Counted from the stretch's first letter, positions 1-15,800 are shown. The stretch is DNA of 64,000 nt from Calliphora vicina (GCF_958450345.1 NC_088780.1:108140226-108204225), one strand, 5' to 3'. The notes: a model not told the origin generated them from the letters alone. Numbers and translations are program-made.

Positions 1-614
1 GTGATTTTCGGAAATAGACTTTATGATAGGCTATGGTCAAATATGAACCGATCAAAACCAAATTTCACTTGATGCAGTTGAGTGCAGCCTGTGTATTGAA
101 GGAACATTTTTTATAATAAATAATCCCAAACACACAATTAAAAACAGGCAAACATTACATACTCAAATTATGTAATTAATTGTTTGCCTAAACTCGTGAT
201 TAAATTTACCCATTTTCTGCAATTTCACATGAAAACTTACTCACTCTATACCTATTTCCTAAATGCATTATTTTACTTTTCTTATATCCTTTAAATTCTT
301 TTTCAATTGTTATAAATATCACTAAAAACTTTCAACATAAACATCAATACACACTTTACTATAATTGTATTACAAAAAAGTAACAGCCAAACTTTAATTT
401 CACTATACATTTAACAAAAACACTTTCTGTTACTGTGTTATATTTAACTGCACTATAGTACTCGTTCTCCATAAAAACACCATTTTAAAATTAAACCATA
501 AAGTTTCAGGTGACATCTTTTGCAAATGCAATAAATGTCAATTGCAAATGTATTTCATTTAAACGGTTTTATTTGATTCAAAAAGAATACAAAAAAACAC
601 ACAACGTAAATTAC
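1..614 (-). other. Dscam2 intron, partial, no gene
   Basis: AT-rich sequence downstream (in transcription) of the FNIII 1/FNIII 2 exon. I see no second exon, RNA gene or mobile-element terminus in it. Confidence 0.6.
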
Positions 615-825
615 CTGCCAAGTGACAATCAATTCACTTTCACCTCCGGTTTGTACTTGAACATTGGAGGGTGCTTCGGTGGGTGCTTCTTCTTGTGTCC
701 TCAGCACAATTGGTTCGGTGTATGGACTGCGTTCGATTTCATTAATGGCCTGCATGCGAACCAAGAATGTTGTGGCCGGTGTCAAACCCGCAACGATGGC
801 ACTTTCACGTAAGTCACTGTCATAA
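615..825 (-). CDS. Dscam2: Dscam2 exon: end of FNIII 1 and start of FNIII 2
   Basis: Acceptor CAG at 828-826, donor GTAATT from 614; 211 nt, 1 nt + 70 codons. It reads YDSDLRESAIVAGLTPATTF, then LVRMQAINEIERSPYTEPIV, the GLTPATTF and RMQAINE strands of FNIII 1. FNIII 2 begins EEAPTEAPSNVQVQTGGESE and ends at IVTWQ. The continuation of FNIII 2 lies to the left of the window. Confidence 0.93.
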
Positions 826-3800
826 CTGAGTGATAAAATCGAAAGAAAAAATGTAAAAAGAAATGCAAGCGATAAAATTTTATAAATATTTATAAGGAGT
901 CATACAAATGTTAAATAATATCAACGTAAAGGGGTTAATTGATAATTTGTTTAATAGGTTTATTCAATTAAAAATTGTTAACCAAAGTATATTTAATAAA
1001 ATTACTAAGAATGGAGTATATGTATATGGAGATTTTTTAAACTTTATTCAGCTTTAAATTTGTATGAGATTAAAAATAATTACTCTCTCCAATTTTATGG
1101 CTGACACGACAACAAAATACATCGATTTACATACATGTATTTTGTTGCTTCAACATTTTTATCGTATATCTCTAACGAACATTCAAAAATCACGGGTCAG
1201 GAGTTTGAAGAATATCACTTTAATCTTATTATAGATCACCTATTTTAAATATAGAAAATTCAACTTCAGATTTCTTAAATAACCTATAATCACATTTGTA
1301 AAACAAACTTGACCGATAACACAGGTCAACAGCAAAAAAAGGCTTCACAAAAAGCCATATATATTTCATGGCTACCTATGTACAAAAATGGTAAGATTTT
1401 TTTTAAATTTTAAGTAAAACAAGTAAGAGATCTATATTCTGCTGTGCCGAATCTTATATACCCTTCACCAAATTATACTTCAAAATAAAAATTTTAAATA
1501 TTTTTGGTAAACAAAATTTATTTTTTTTGTAGTTTTTTCATTTATTGAAAAAAAAAATTTTTTTTGAATTGTTTTTTTTTAAATTTTCAAATTTTTTTTT
1601 TTAATTTTTCAAATTAAAAATAAATTAAATTTAAAATAAAATTTTTTTTTTTTAATTTTTTTTTTGTGAAAAAAAATTAGGGTTAAAAAATATTTTTTCC
1701 GATTTTGACCCATTGTAGGTCCAACTTACTAAGGTCTTATATACGTCGTTGCAAAGGACTTTGAAATATCTATCATAAGATATCCATATTGTCTATAGTT
1801 AATGACTTAGTAATCCAGATATAGGTCAAAAATCGAGGTTGTCCTGGTTTTTTCCTCATATCTCAGACATTTGTGGGCCTATTTTGCTGATTTTAAACAG
1901 CAAACTTCTCGAAAGCATGTCTGATAGAATTATTGAAGATTTGGATCCCGAAGATATCAGGGGTCTTCAGAAAATTGATTTCAACAGACAGATAGACGGA
2001 CATGGCTTAATCGATCATTTTCACAAAAATGAAATTGCCACTTTGAGTGGCAATTTTACATGTGTTTTGTTATTTTAAGTTTATTTATGTGGAGAAACAT
2101 CTAAAAAATTCACAATTTTACTTAAAAATTAAAAAAAAAACACTTCATTAAATTAAAATTTGGACCATATTTGTACTACTGGAACCACAATATATAATAA
2201 TCGATCATTTATCCTTTGATTAATTTCAATTATTTGTTTCTACAATATATATTTAGCATTATCAATTTACCCTCATTTACACTTTCGCCCTTCCTCAATT
2301 ACCTTTTACTGATACTTGTCGATGGTAGTGTTACATTGATAATATTCTGACCATTCCAATCGCTGCCAGCCATACCGAGTGCAGTATGTGATTGCAAATA
2401 CTTCAGTGGTTGATATTGTACCAAATACGATAACACCGGTGAATTGCCGTCGAATGGACGACGCCAAGAAAGCTTAACGGTGCGAGAACCCACTTCAAAA
2501 ATCTCTAGATTTGAGGGAGTATCAGGACGCTCCTGTACTGCCAGATAAATGATATGCTCTGCTCGCCCATAGGGATTCTCGGCAATACACTTGTAAATAC
2601 CCGAATCATGACGATCCGAACGTGAGATGGTCATCTGAGAGTCGACGCCCTTTTCGGTTTTCATTTCCGCAATACTAAAACGGAAATTATTCAAATCAAT
2701 GCGTGCATTGTTGTGTGTCCAAGCGATACTAATGGGTTCATCACCTTTGGCGTGACAGTCGAGTGTGACAGCATCATTTCGTCGCGACGAGATATTTCGT
2801 GATGTTTGCTCAAAACGTGCGGGTTCTATGCAACAGAATGGAAAAACAGAACAAAGGAATTAACTATAATGTTGGTTGAGTACGTAATCATATGTATGTA
2901 TGTGATTGTGTTTGTGTGTGAGTATAACAATAGATAAGTGAATTTTGTTGTTTAATTAAAAGTAAAATTTACCTTTACATACATAAGCTTTGTGTGACAT
3001 GTGTCCCAGTTTGCGTGCTTGTGTACTTGTGTCATATTACAATAAAATCATAAACTTACCATTGACATTGATGCGTATTATTTTCTTAAGACCTGGTCCA
3101 ATATCATTTGTGGCTTGACACATGTAGTAACCCTCATCAATGTCGGTGGCAAGGTTAAGTACCAACGAATGGTTACGCATATTTAAAGGTTTGAAATCCT
3201 TATTTAGTTTACCTACAAATATATTAAAAAGGCAATTTTTTAGAACAATTAAAAACTCTTCAGCTTAACAAGAGAAGTGAAAAAGGGTTATAAAATATTT
3301 ATACTATAATTTGTTTTCGTTTACAAAGATTTCTTTTTTGTACAATCTTATGCTGTTACAATCTTATGCTAAGGGTACGTTCACATTACTGTTGCCAAAT
3401 GTCCCGCTTTTAGTTCCGAGCGCGAATCCTGATTTCCATATCCATTTCCAATCTATAAATTTATTAAAGACTAGCCAAGTTAAAAAATTCTTGTGTTCAA
3501 TTTGTGAGAAGCGGTTTGAAAATAGTAAAAATAGTTTAAAAAAACGTATTGTTGAATGATAATTTTTATTCATATAGGACATAGAAACGCTTATTGGCCA
3601 AGTTATTAGCTAATTTAGATATTTTGAGTTTTTGTGTAAAAAATCGATTTTTGGTCAGAAATATGAGTGATCAGAGATCGAGCTATTTTTCTTGATTAAA
3701 CGCTTATTGGTCAAATCATTAGCGAATTTAGATATTTTGAGTTTTTATATAAAAAATCGATTTTTGGTCAGAAATATGAGTGAACACAGATCGCGCCTTT

Positions 3801-6800
3801 TCTTGATTAAACGCTTATTGGCCAAGTTATTGGCGAATTTAGATATTTTGAGTTTTTATATAAAAAATCGATTTTGGTCAGAAATTTAGATATTTTGAGT
3901 TTTTATATAAAAAATAGATTTTTGGTCAGAAATATGAGTGATCACAGATCGAGCTCTTTTTCTTTATTAAACGCTTATTGGCAAAGTTATTAGCGATTGT
4001 AGATATTTTTAGTTTTTATATAAAAAAATCGATTTTTGTTAAGAAATATGAGTGATCATAGATCGAGCCCCTTTTCTTGATTAAACGCTTATTGGTCAAA
4101 TTATATAGCGAATTTAGATATTTTGAGTTTTTATGTAAAAAATTTATTTTTGGTGAGAAATATGGGTGATCACAGTTCGAGCCCCTTTTCTTGATTAAAA
4201 GCTTATTGTTCAAGTTATTAGCGAATTTAGATATTTTGAGTTTTTATACAAAAAAATATATTTTTGGTCAGAAATATGAGTGATCACAGATGGAGCTCTT
4301 TTTTTATTAAACGCTTATTGGCCAGTTATTAGCAAATTCATATATTAAGAGTTTTTATGTAAACAATCGATTTTTGTTGAGAAATATGAGTAATCACAGA
4401 TCGTGCTCCTATAATAAAAAATCGGAATCGTATTTTGGTCAGAAATATGAGTGATCACAGATCGAGCTCCTTTTCTTGATTAAACGCTTATTGGCCACGT
4501 TATTAGCGAATTTAGATATTTTGAGTTTTCATATAAAAAATCGATTTTATTTATTAGCCAATTTAGATATTTTGCGTTTTTATATAAAAAATCGTTTTTT
4601 GGTCAGAAATATGAGTGATCACAGATCGAGCCCCTTTCCTTGATTAAACGCTTATTGGCCAAGTTATTAGCGAATTTAGATATTTTGAGATTTTATATAA
4701 AAAATCGATTTTTGGTCAGAAATATGAGTGATCACAGATCCAACTCCTTTTCTTGATTAAACGCTTATTGGCCAAGTTATTAGCGAATTTAGATATTTTG
4801 AGTTTTTATATAAAAAATCGATTTTTGGTCAGAAATATGAGTGATCACAGATCGAGATATTTTGGGTTTTTATGTAAAAAATCGATTTTTGGTCAGAAAT
4901 ATTGGTCAAATTATTAGCAATTTAGATATTTTGAGTTTTTATATAAAAAATCGATTTTTGTTAAGAAATATGAGTGATCACAGATGGTCCAACGCTTATT
5001 ATCCAAGTTATTGGCGAATTTAGATATTTTGAGTTTTTATATAAAAAATCGATATTTGTTAAGAAATATGAGTGATCACAGATCGAGCTCTTTTTCTTGA
5101 TTAAACGCTTATTGGCGAAGTGATCGAATTTTGGTCTAAAATATGATTGATTGATTTAGATATATCGAAAAAAAAATTGGCGTGGTCAATTTTTCTTTCA
5201 GTAAAAACTTAAACAAAAAATTAGCCAAATCGATGTATCCGTTTTCCGATTTTATATAAATCGAAAAAGTAAAAACATAAGTTGGGCTATGAACAACTTT
5301 TAAAAAAAAAATTTGTCTAAATCGGTACGGCCAACGAACATTTGATTTTTATTTAGATTATTTGGTTTTTATGGATTTTGGTTTCTTCATTACAAAATTT
5401 AATTTCGTAATGAGAATATCTCGTAAAATATAAAGCTTTGTTCAGACGGGTTTCAAGTCTAACAATATTGTCTGACCTAGCATTGTGCTGATAATGACCA
5501 GACATTGTAGCACAATCTGACAGCAACTTTATCTGTCAACATTGTCAGGCAAGAAATTGTCAGATCACACGGATGTCAGCATTGGCAGAGTTTATATAAT
5601 AAGTGGACCCATTATTTGTTGGTCTATGTCTTTTATATTTCGATGTGTTACCAACGGAATTACAAAATCAATATACATACCCCCATCTTTTTTGATGGTG
5701 TATATAAGAAAGCAAACTTTAAAAAGCTAAAAAAAAGTTGTCGAATAATTTTTTTTAGAAAAGCCATCAGAAACAAATTTACAAATTAAGTTTAGGAACC
5801 AGGTGCAAAAAGGTGAAGAACGCCTCAAGGCATTGTTGCCGGTTTTGGTGTAAAAAAAAAACAATAATTATGATACGATTTTATTTAAAAACTAATAAAA
5901 AATATTTCGAATAGAAGAGTAAAACTTTGATTAAAAAATAAGGACACACAAAATTTCAATTGCTAAAACTTTGACATCACTCACAAAACAGCTGACAGAA
6001 CAAAAACTAAAAGTCAGAATGGATTTCGACCTTCGAGGGAAATATTAACAAATCTGTAGCTAAAGTCACAAATAAATTTAAAAACAAATATTGTTACATT
6101 TTGAGATAATTAGTGGTTTGTAATGCATGCCTTGAGGAACTCTAGCAGGTTAGAGGGTTAATTGATTATTATTAGTCTCTGCTTTTAAGTTTACAAAATA
6201 TTTAGATTTCAATAAGCTCCAACCCGAAACTGCTGAACCACAACATAACACACTTATAATATGTTTAAATATTATGAAGACTAACTGTTCGTTTAATACA
6301 ATAATTAATATATAAATAGATATACATACCTATATACCAATTATACATTTTCCAAAACAATTTTATCCAGCACATACATACATATTGCTTTTGTATAATT
6401 AGTTTTTGTAAATAAAAAATTAACAGCTTTCAAACTAATCAATTAACCTTATTTTCTTTCTTTTTGTAACCACCATCAAAAAATATATGGGGTATATTGA
6501 TTTTGTCATTCAGTTTGTAACACATCGAAATATTCTTCACAAACCCCCACATCGATATATACTCGGAAATTATACTGCAAAGTATGGCGAAAATCGAGCA
6601 ACATTTGTCCCTAGTCCCCATACAAGGCCCCCTCAGAAAATTACTTGAACTTTCATAAATGTCTAATTAATATCATGATGAAAGTGGACATAAACAAGTT
6701 TTATAAGAATCTAAATCTTTCTACTAACTTTTGTGAGGATCGGTCCATAATTGACCCTACCCCCCATATAACCACGATATTGGTAACATATTTTAATCCC

Positions 6801-9800
6801 AATAAATAAATTATATTTTTTATTATATTAACATAAATTTCAACATGATTCATAAGATTTTATGAAATTAATCACTCTACAAAATTCATACAGTTCGGAC
6901 AACATAATTGATTCAAGTTCCTATATAAGGTCAAAACTACATATTGGTGGTATGTATACAAGATTCGGCACAGCCGAATATAACACTCATACTTGTTTTT
7001 TTGTGAGTTTGTTTTTATTTATTTTTTGATTTCTTTCTTTACTTCTTTTAATACTCAGAATTCACTAATAAATCCCTTTCAGTTTGTAACGCTTCTCTTG
7101 CGAACTAAGTTGGAAAAATAAACAAAATAAAAGTATTTCATTGAAATGAACATCCTTTTTTTGCACGTTTTGTTTCAAAAAAATACCGTCAGGAAAAACC
7201 AAGAACCAAAAGAATATCAAACTTTAATGAACTCGCTTTTAGAGATTACCAGCACTTTTACGTCTGCCACTTGCTGTTTGGTTGGCTGACTGAATGGCTG
7301 TGTGTACATAGGACTCAACTACAGACAAATGATACTGAATGTATTTAAACAAAATATTTAATGCCCACGTTGATGTATTTATGTGTGGATGGATGTGTGT
7401 ATGTATGTATTTATTTCTTTTAACAAATACCTAAATTTTTCTTACAGTTTTGTATTTGTATTTTATATTCTATTCTATTCAATACGTGTATAAACCTGTG
7501 CAGTACTTAATTTACTAGACTATACTCTCGATTTTATATAAATTGAAAACAGGGATTTAAAAGAAACATTTCATTTAGTGCTTAAATGAAGCTGTAGAGA
7601 TGGATGATTTACGAATCTATTCGTACATCAACATCATTATGAAATCATCTCTGGCAATAAGTAGAAGAGTTATTTTAGGTGCGCGGCTACATATACAAAA
7701 TAAAATTTTTCAGAATGGCTCCTCGTAGAAAACATCTTTTTATATATAACCTTGAAAAGCTGTTATCTTTTTAAGTTTTCACTAAAAATCCTACAGCCTA
7801 ACTATAAAGGAAATTTTAAAGTATTTTTTTTTAAAGTCGACTTTATTTCAAAAAGGAACTTTGGTTTTTTCGTACCATAAGAAAGCTTTCAAAACTTTTT
7901 CCAACTCATACATTGAAATCAATGAAAATATTTTTAATGAATGTAAATAAATTTCAAAAAATTAAAAAAAAAAACAAAATGTACATAAGAGTTCAAAACA
8001 GTAATAACACAACTTTTTAAATTATATTTGAAATTTGTTTTATGGTACGAAATTTAAAATAATAGTCAACTTTATGGACTTAAAATCGACTTTAAGGCTT
8101 TTGTGGTTAGGCTGCCATTTTTCAGCAGTTTGTGTTTATGGATTAAAAATTCTCATTTTTCAGTTCAATACCAACAGACTTTTATTGAACTGAGTTTTTT
8201 TTAGTACTGCAGAAACTAGACAATTTTGCGATTAATATTTGGTATTAAAATTGCAAAAACATTTAATGGTCTGGACTATTAACCGCGTGGGGCAAAACTT
8301 CCCAATCACTTCATTCTAAATACTTTTTAACAGGTATTGCAACTTGTGGCCGTGCATTGTCTTGATGGAATATTGCGGTTTCATGTCTGGTCGCATATTC
8401 TGTGCATTTTTCGTCCAATGCTCGCTTTAAACGAATCAGTTTCGTTCGATACAGGTCCCTGTGATGGTCTGGTCAGCAGCTCATAATATAAAGGACCCTT
8501 TTGCTCCCACCAAATACAGATTATCACCTTAGCGCCATGGATATTTTGGCTTTGTTGTCTATTCACATATAATGTCTTACTCTTCGGGTTATTGTAATGG
8601 ATCTCGATATCGATCCAGGATAGGATATCGATTCTCACTTTAACGAAAATCCGATATAAAACAGCAAAACTGCTAACTGCCTTATATAATGAAAACTTAC
8701 AAAATGATATGCTCAATATAACGAGATGTTGAGATAAACTCCATCAAACACGACCAAATCTTTAACATTATATCAAGCTATAAAGAATTAATCCAAAAAA
8801 AATCGTTTTTGGGAAAGAGGAAAAAACACATTCCAGTTAATGCAATTGCTTAGATATCTATATTAGAAAAAGGTAAGAAGTTTCCTGTCGAGCTGATCAA
8901 CAAAAATTGCATTAAATTGCAGTAGAGCACAATCAATCACCTGATATTAATTTCAATGCGAACGAAGCTGGTCTTTAATTGAAAATGCTACCAGATAAAA
9001 CGTTCACATCAAAGCAACTAGTGCCCCAGGAAGAAAGTTATCGAATTTAGAGTAACAATTATACTTTGCGCTAATGCATCTAGATGAAAGAAATTTAAAC
9101 CTCCATTTCATATATCGAAATGGTAGAATAATTTTTAGAACCGAAATACACCTTCAAGTAACTCTCTCGCCATATTTGTGTTCACTGTGTAAAAACTACA
9201 CAGAAAGAATTAAATTTCTGATTCAATCAAGAAATTCACCCAATCAGACAAAATATTGTTTGAATTAGGACCTATCACCAAATTTGTAAATTCAAACACA
9301 AAATTTTGCAAAAATTTAATTGAAAAAAAAAAACAATGGCCCATAATCATAGTCAGAAATAAAGAATACTTTAAGAGAATTAAACTCGACTTTACTCTAG
9401 AGTGGACTTTAGGTCTATCATAGACAAGTTAAAGTATACTTCTGACGTTGAAGTCGACTTTAAATATAAAACTAGCTGAAGCTGTTATTACCTCGTTTAA
9501 CAACAGCATCAGCTGTTCTTCACCAAGTAAAACAGTTCGGCAGAAAGTAAAAAATGTTTAAGTTACAAGATATTGGTAGAGATTTTGCAATTATTGAACA
9601 GTTATCAATAAAATTAGTACCAAAATATTCTAATTATGATATTCATCTTATATATTTTATTTTTCCACAACAAACTTCTTTTTTTCTTTAGTTGTCCCGG
9701 TTACTTTTATTGTTTACCTTTTTTGTTTTTTTTTTTAATTTAGTATGACAGCTGTTCAGCGTTGCCACTTGTCTGTATTTTGTAGTATTTTGTATGAAAA

Positions 9801-12800
9801 CATTTTCTACATTTGCGGTGTCACCCAGTTAAAGTCGGTTCAATTTAAAACATTTTATTTTAAAGTTTTTTATTTCAAACAAATATTTGTTTAAAACAGA
9901 CAAAAATTTCACTGATTCTGGTTTTCTGGAATTTCTTAGTGTTACTGATTCAGTGAATAGTTTGTCTGTTTCAAATAATATTTTTAAACAAAATTGGTAT
10001 AGTAAAAAATAAAAAAAATAAAAAAAAATAAAAAACATTGTTAAAAATAAAAATGTCAGAAAATAAAAATAAGAAAAAACTACAAATAAAAAAGAAAATA
10101 AAAAAGTAAAAAAAAGAAAAACATTAAACAATGCTATTATCTGTTTATCAGACAATTCACATATTTTATTAAGCCTTTGACAAAACCAAAACTACTTATA
10201 TATAAAATATTTCTAACCAAATGGGAATTATATCCTCACATCATAAAAACACACATGCAAACGAAATTACCCAATGTGACTAATATGCACATGATAACAA
10301 CAAACATCCTTATTTACTTGCTTGTGTTGTTGCTTTATCCCAAGTGTTGTATTAAAATAAAAATCAAACAAAAACATTAATAGAATCTATAAAAATATTA
10401 ATAGAAAATAAAATTAGTTTCAGACAGGCGATTGTTTGAAAATATTTTAGCAATAATTCTTTCTGTGTATATAAAAAATATGTTTTGCACGTGGAGACCT
10501 TTTTATAGGTTAAAACTTTTGGATATTGTATCCTGTTTTAGAAACGATATTTTATGAATCAATTCATAGGTCTAGTTCATTATGAAAGCACCGCTAAAAA
10601 TATACACAGAGATATAACAGATGCTTCACAATTAAGATGTATGACTTAAGTTGAAGCTTCTGACCTCGATGTTATATTGAACTTTGATTAACTGGTTGCT
10701 GCTTTAACATAACTGATATTTCGTGACAACAGTTTTAGAGAATGTTTTCATTCTTTTAAATCAGGTATACAATTATTTAGAAATAGTTTAGTTTAGCTTA
10801 GAGTAAAAGAGAGAGGGCACAAGTACTATTTAAACAACTCTAACAAATGTTTACCTAGTGAATTCATTGAATTGAGAAAATAAACTCAGAAATGAAACTG
10901 AACAAGATGAGGATGTTGATGATGCTGACGGTACGAAGGAAACACACAAAATTACAAAAAATAAAAAAAATAAAAAATACACAGGTTTTTATTCAGTGCA
11001 CTTACCTTGTCCTTTGAACCAGGTAATCGTGGGTATTGGATATCCTTCCGCTTCGCAATTTATTGATATTGTATTGCCCAGCATTATGGCTGTATCCATG
11101 GGTTCAAGATACCAACGTGGTGCAACTAAAAGAACGTGATTAAATAAAAATAAAACAAATTTTTTTATTATACTTATATTATTATTTTTTAGTTGTATTT
11201 ACGAAATGTTTGCCATTTCTTGTTGTTATAAAGCAGTAGTTAGTAGTCATCACAGTAAGAATATTATACAAAGTATGAGTGTTTTGTAGGGACCATGGCA
11301 ATTCAAAAGGGCTACAAACTGTGTATAACAAAAATTAACAAGATGAGCAAAAATTTTTCTGTATTTATTTGCTTCCTTCTTAGGTAAAATTTTACTAACA
11401 AAAAGTTATGGGATGTACAAATAAACTTTAATGCCGGATATCAATGGGAAAGAAAATGGTCATTATAAATAGCAGAGAATTTAAAGAGAAAGGGCATACA
11501 AAAGAGGCTACTTTAGTTGTTTAGAAATTGTACGGAAAAAGATGACACTGGAAAATAAAAAATTGTTTATTTATTACTACGATAATCTTAAATTATATTC
11601 TTGTGTTAATCTGAGGTGATTCAAATTTCTAAGTGATAATGTGTGGACATTAGGCTGTCCTCTATATTGAACTTTATAAAAAGGATGTTATAAAAAACTT
11701 GCTGATACCCAGCGTGTGCTAATGCACTAAAAATTCTTTATTAATAAATTAAATTTGTTGGAAATGGGATACCCTTGAAAGTACAAAAATCCATTGTCCA
11801 CTTATTTTTTACATTAAGTTCGACTAAGTGCTAGCTTATTAGTTCCGGAGGTGCCGATTTTACCCATTTTTATCCCCTTGAAATTCGAATTTCCTAAAAA
11901 TCCCTTCTTAGTGGAGGTACCTACATACAAAACTTCAAGACATACAAATTTTCAAAATTTCAAATTTGGGAAAAATGTTTGTGAGGGAAAATTCGAAAAT
12001 CGGATTTACGAATGGAACTTTCTAATGAAACCGGTTTGGAGCTAATCGGTAGATAGATTAAACGAATACAATTAATACCGAAACAATTTGTTAGTTTTAA
12101 ATTGTGTACCATGCTTTTGCTATTCAAAAAAGAAGAAAAATATCCTGCGATTTTAAATAAAATTGATACATTTCTTAAGACGTTAGTCCACTATGGGCAA
12201 GTTTCACCCATTTATATACCTTAAATGTACAGTGGTAACAAAATGACTCATTTCAAGCTTAAATTACTATAATTTTCCAGATATTTGAAATTAACTAATT
12301 ACTTTCTATGGGATGTGCCACTCCCATTTATCCAGTCATGTTCATTTGCAGCCAATTTCACAATGGTACCGAAGAAAATCCCGCGAAGTTTTGCGGCTTT
12401 CACGATTATAGTTCACCAGATATTCCATAATAACTATTTAGTTTGTATGGGAGGTGCCACGCCCACTGAAAAGTAGCCTCTTGTTCCTTCCAGATATAGA
12501 GGAACTTACAGTAAAAATTTTAGGAGGATCTAATCAGTGGTTTTGCCAGCTATATCTCACAAACAAATTAATAAACAGACATACAATCATTTTTATAAAT
12601 ATAGATTATCTTATGGCAAAGTTGGTACAATTGTAGTTTTATACCAACCATCAAAAAAAGATGATTTTATCATTTCGACATCGAAATAGCAAATATTGGT
12701 CGTAGAACCAAAAAAGTAGTCATAAATATATTGATTATGCGGCAATCCTGATGCACAAATTAGTTCTAAGTACTCCAAAATTCTAGTGTAAGGTATGGCG

Positions 12801-15800
12801 AAAATCGGATAAAATTTTTCCTAGTCCCCATACAAGGCCTCTCTCAGAAAATGACTTGAACATTCATAATTATCTTATAATAATTAATATCGTGATGAAA
12901 TTGAACATAAAAACGTTTTATTTCAAAATAAATCTTTATACCAACTATTGTGAGGATCGGTCCATAATTACGCGATATTGTCAAAAAATAATTTATACTC
13001 AAATATATTGATATTGATATAAATTTCGACATAAGTTGATTAATTTAAAAAAAATAATCACTCTATCAAATTCTGTACAGTTCGAACCATAGGTGATTCA
13101 AGTCCCCATAGAATGCCAAAACGGCATATTGATGACTGCATATATATTTAGACAAAATTTACAATTTTGAAATAGCTAACTAATGAGAGATTTTAGAATA
13201 TTTATCCTAAAATTAATGATGGCTTTTGTTACATTTTTCGGTGTATTAATAATTTTGTATATAAATTTTAAATTTGTAATGAAATTTTAATGTTATAAAT
13301 CTTCTTATTAACATATTTTTTTCTTTCTTTCATTGTAGATAAGAGACACATTATTAAAAAGGGAAGTAAATGGGTATACCATTTACATCATTATTAAATC
13401 ATTTAAAAATGTGGTAAGTTACCTGTATTTTAAAACTTAACGCATCCAACAATATAGTAAAATTAATCCATTAGAAAACCCTCATACATTTCAACACTTT
13501 TAATTACAAAAGGTTTTTTTTTGTTAATTTTTACAAACTCTATATTTCTTAATGATTTACACACCAGCATTTTCGCATATTTATCTTACCTCGAACTTGT
13601 AATTCAGCAGTGTAATTAACTTTAGCAGCTGCATTACTGGCATAACATGTATATTTTCCACTGTGTTTAGCACTGATATCCTTGAACACCAGCAATGAAT
13701 AGAATTCTTCCTTCTTTTCGGTTATCTTTAATATTAGACAAAGTGAAAAATAAATTACAAAAAATCCAAAAAAAAGAAAATACACATGTACGTATAAGAA
13801 TCGAATGAATAAAAACGTATTTCGAATTTGACAAAAACTCATTGAAAGAAACCACACAATTGCTTTTAAATTTATATCTGGGGTTCCTTGCACTGCAAGT
13901 GAGAGAGACTTAAGTATTTGGTATCGTTTTTCTACCTTCAGCAAATAATAGATTGAAATGTGTCTGCTTAAGCTTTATATTGTTCACATTTCGAGTTTAC
14001 ATAATTTCCCTTACGCTAATACACATACAAATGTATTCTTGTAGCTCCCGGGATAATGTATTAAATTGTGTGTGTTATTGAAAATAATGTATTTGATTTC
14101 TTTGCATTCAAATCTTTTTTCTTCTTTTTTCCCCTTATTTTTTCTTTTTTTTGATTCTACTGCTACATATTGGTTTGTTGAAATTTACCTGCAAACTTGA
14201 TGGTAAGGACATGTCATCTTTCTTCCAACTGAAATATATTGGCATATCACCCGAAGATACTGCACATGTAATTTGAGCTCTTCCACCTTCTTGCAGATTT
14301 TTGGGAAATTTAAATGGTTCTATAACTGGAGGACCTGAAATGTAACAAATTGAAAATATGCAATTTAAATACGTACACATAGTTACAAATTTGTGGGAAA
14401 TAGTTACAAGAAAATGGAAAATTTTTGAGAATTTTTTTTATGAAATATCTAGTTTTTGTATATGAAAAGTTAAAAATAAAATGTTGGTAAAATGTTTGCA
14501 CCAACCGTATTGTATAAAATCTATCATTCCGTATGTAATATTGCAAAAGAAAATCTAAGATCCCTCAAAGTATATGGAGTACTATAGCAGTATTATACAC
14601 CCGGAGAAAAAATATAGTATACATATGTATATTTATTTTATTGTAACTATTTCAACATTTTTACAAGGTTTTAACAATATTATGGTTACTGTTATCATTT
14701 ATATGATTCTGGCAACCATAATATGTAAAAGAAATAATATCTATATAAATAAAAATCAAATGTCGTTCGTTGGACTGATTTAGACAATTTTTTTTTTTAA
14801 AAATGTTGATAATAGTCCAACTTAGGTTTTTACGAAATGAAAAATTGACCACGCCTACTTTTACGCCCACTTTTTCCGATTTATCTAAAACCGCAAAACG
14901 GCTGCACCAATTTTGCTAATTAGTTTTTAAATGTTCGTAGTGAAAAATTTGTAAGAAAAATTTACCACGTCCGTTTTTTTCAATATATCTAAAATCGCAG
15001 AACGCATGTACCGATTTGGCTATTTTTTTTGAAATGTTCTGAATTGCCCACAAAAGTTTTTTACGCCCAATAGAAAATATCATTGAAATAAAATTACTCA
15101 TTCGTTGTCATAGGAAATAATTAATTTAGAAGATGCAAACACATTTTTTATATAAGGGGATTCCATAAACTTTAAAAATCTAATTAAAAGTATGTATTTC
15201 AGTGTTGTCTACATTATAAATTCGCTAATATCTTGGCCAATAAGCGTTTAATCATGAAAAAGAACTGGATCTGTGATCACTCATAGGTAATTCTGGCCAA
15301 AAATCGATTTTTTATATAAAAACTCAAAATATCTAAATTCGCTAATAACCTGACCAATAAGCGTTTAATCAAGAAAAGGAGCTCCATCTGTGATCATATT
15401 TCTGAACAACAAATTGATTTCTTTTATATAATAACTAAAAATATCTAAATTCGCGAATAAAAGCAGCGAGAAAAGCAGCTCGATCTGTAATCACTCATAT
15501 TTCTGATAAAAACTCAAAATATCTAAATTCGCGAATAACTTGGCCATTGAGCGTTTAATCAAGAAAAAGAGTTCGATCTGTGATCACTCATATTTTTGAA
15601 CAAAAATCAATTTTTTATATAAAAAATAAAAAAATATCTAAATTCGCTAATAACTTGGCCAATAAGCGTTTAATCAAGAAAAGAAGCTCCATCTGTGATC
15701 ACTCATATTTCTGAACAAAAATTAATTTTTTTATATAAAAATTCAAAATATCTAAATTCGCTAATAACTTGGCCAATAAGCGTTTAATCCAGAAAAGAAG

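Larger units (their letters stand above)
3213..11005 (-). other. Dscam2 intron, 7.8 kb, repeat-rich
   Basis: Between the two halves of Ig8. It holds the ~112-bp tandem array (3,588-5,110), family B repeats (5,590-5,720 and 6,455-7,000), a mariner relic (8,275-8,720) and low-complexity A-rich sequence (10,000-10,130). The stretches 7,000-8,270 and 8,720-10,000 show no gene. Confidence 0.7.

Noticed and set aside
1420..2078. Possible independent gene around the 79-codon plus-strand frame
   Set aside because: The interval matches a dispersed repeat seen several times in the window, so the frame is repeat-derived.
3588..5110. CRISPR-like appearance of regular repeats
   Set aside because: Units of ~112 bp diverge throughout, with no constant short repeat and unique spacer, and the context is an animal intron.
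9829..10155. 108-codon minus-strand frame rich in Phe/Leu
   Set aside because: It is the reverse of an A-rich low-complexity tract (about 10,000-10,130) and not a membrane protein gene.
13667..13944. Long minus-strand frames extending past the second Ig7 exon
   Set aside because: Only 13,590-13,725 shows Ig homology. The upstream extension is intronic read-through with no Ig features.
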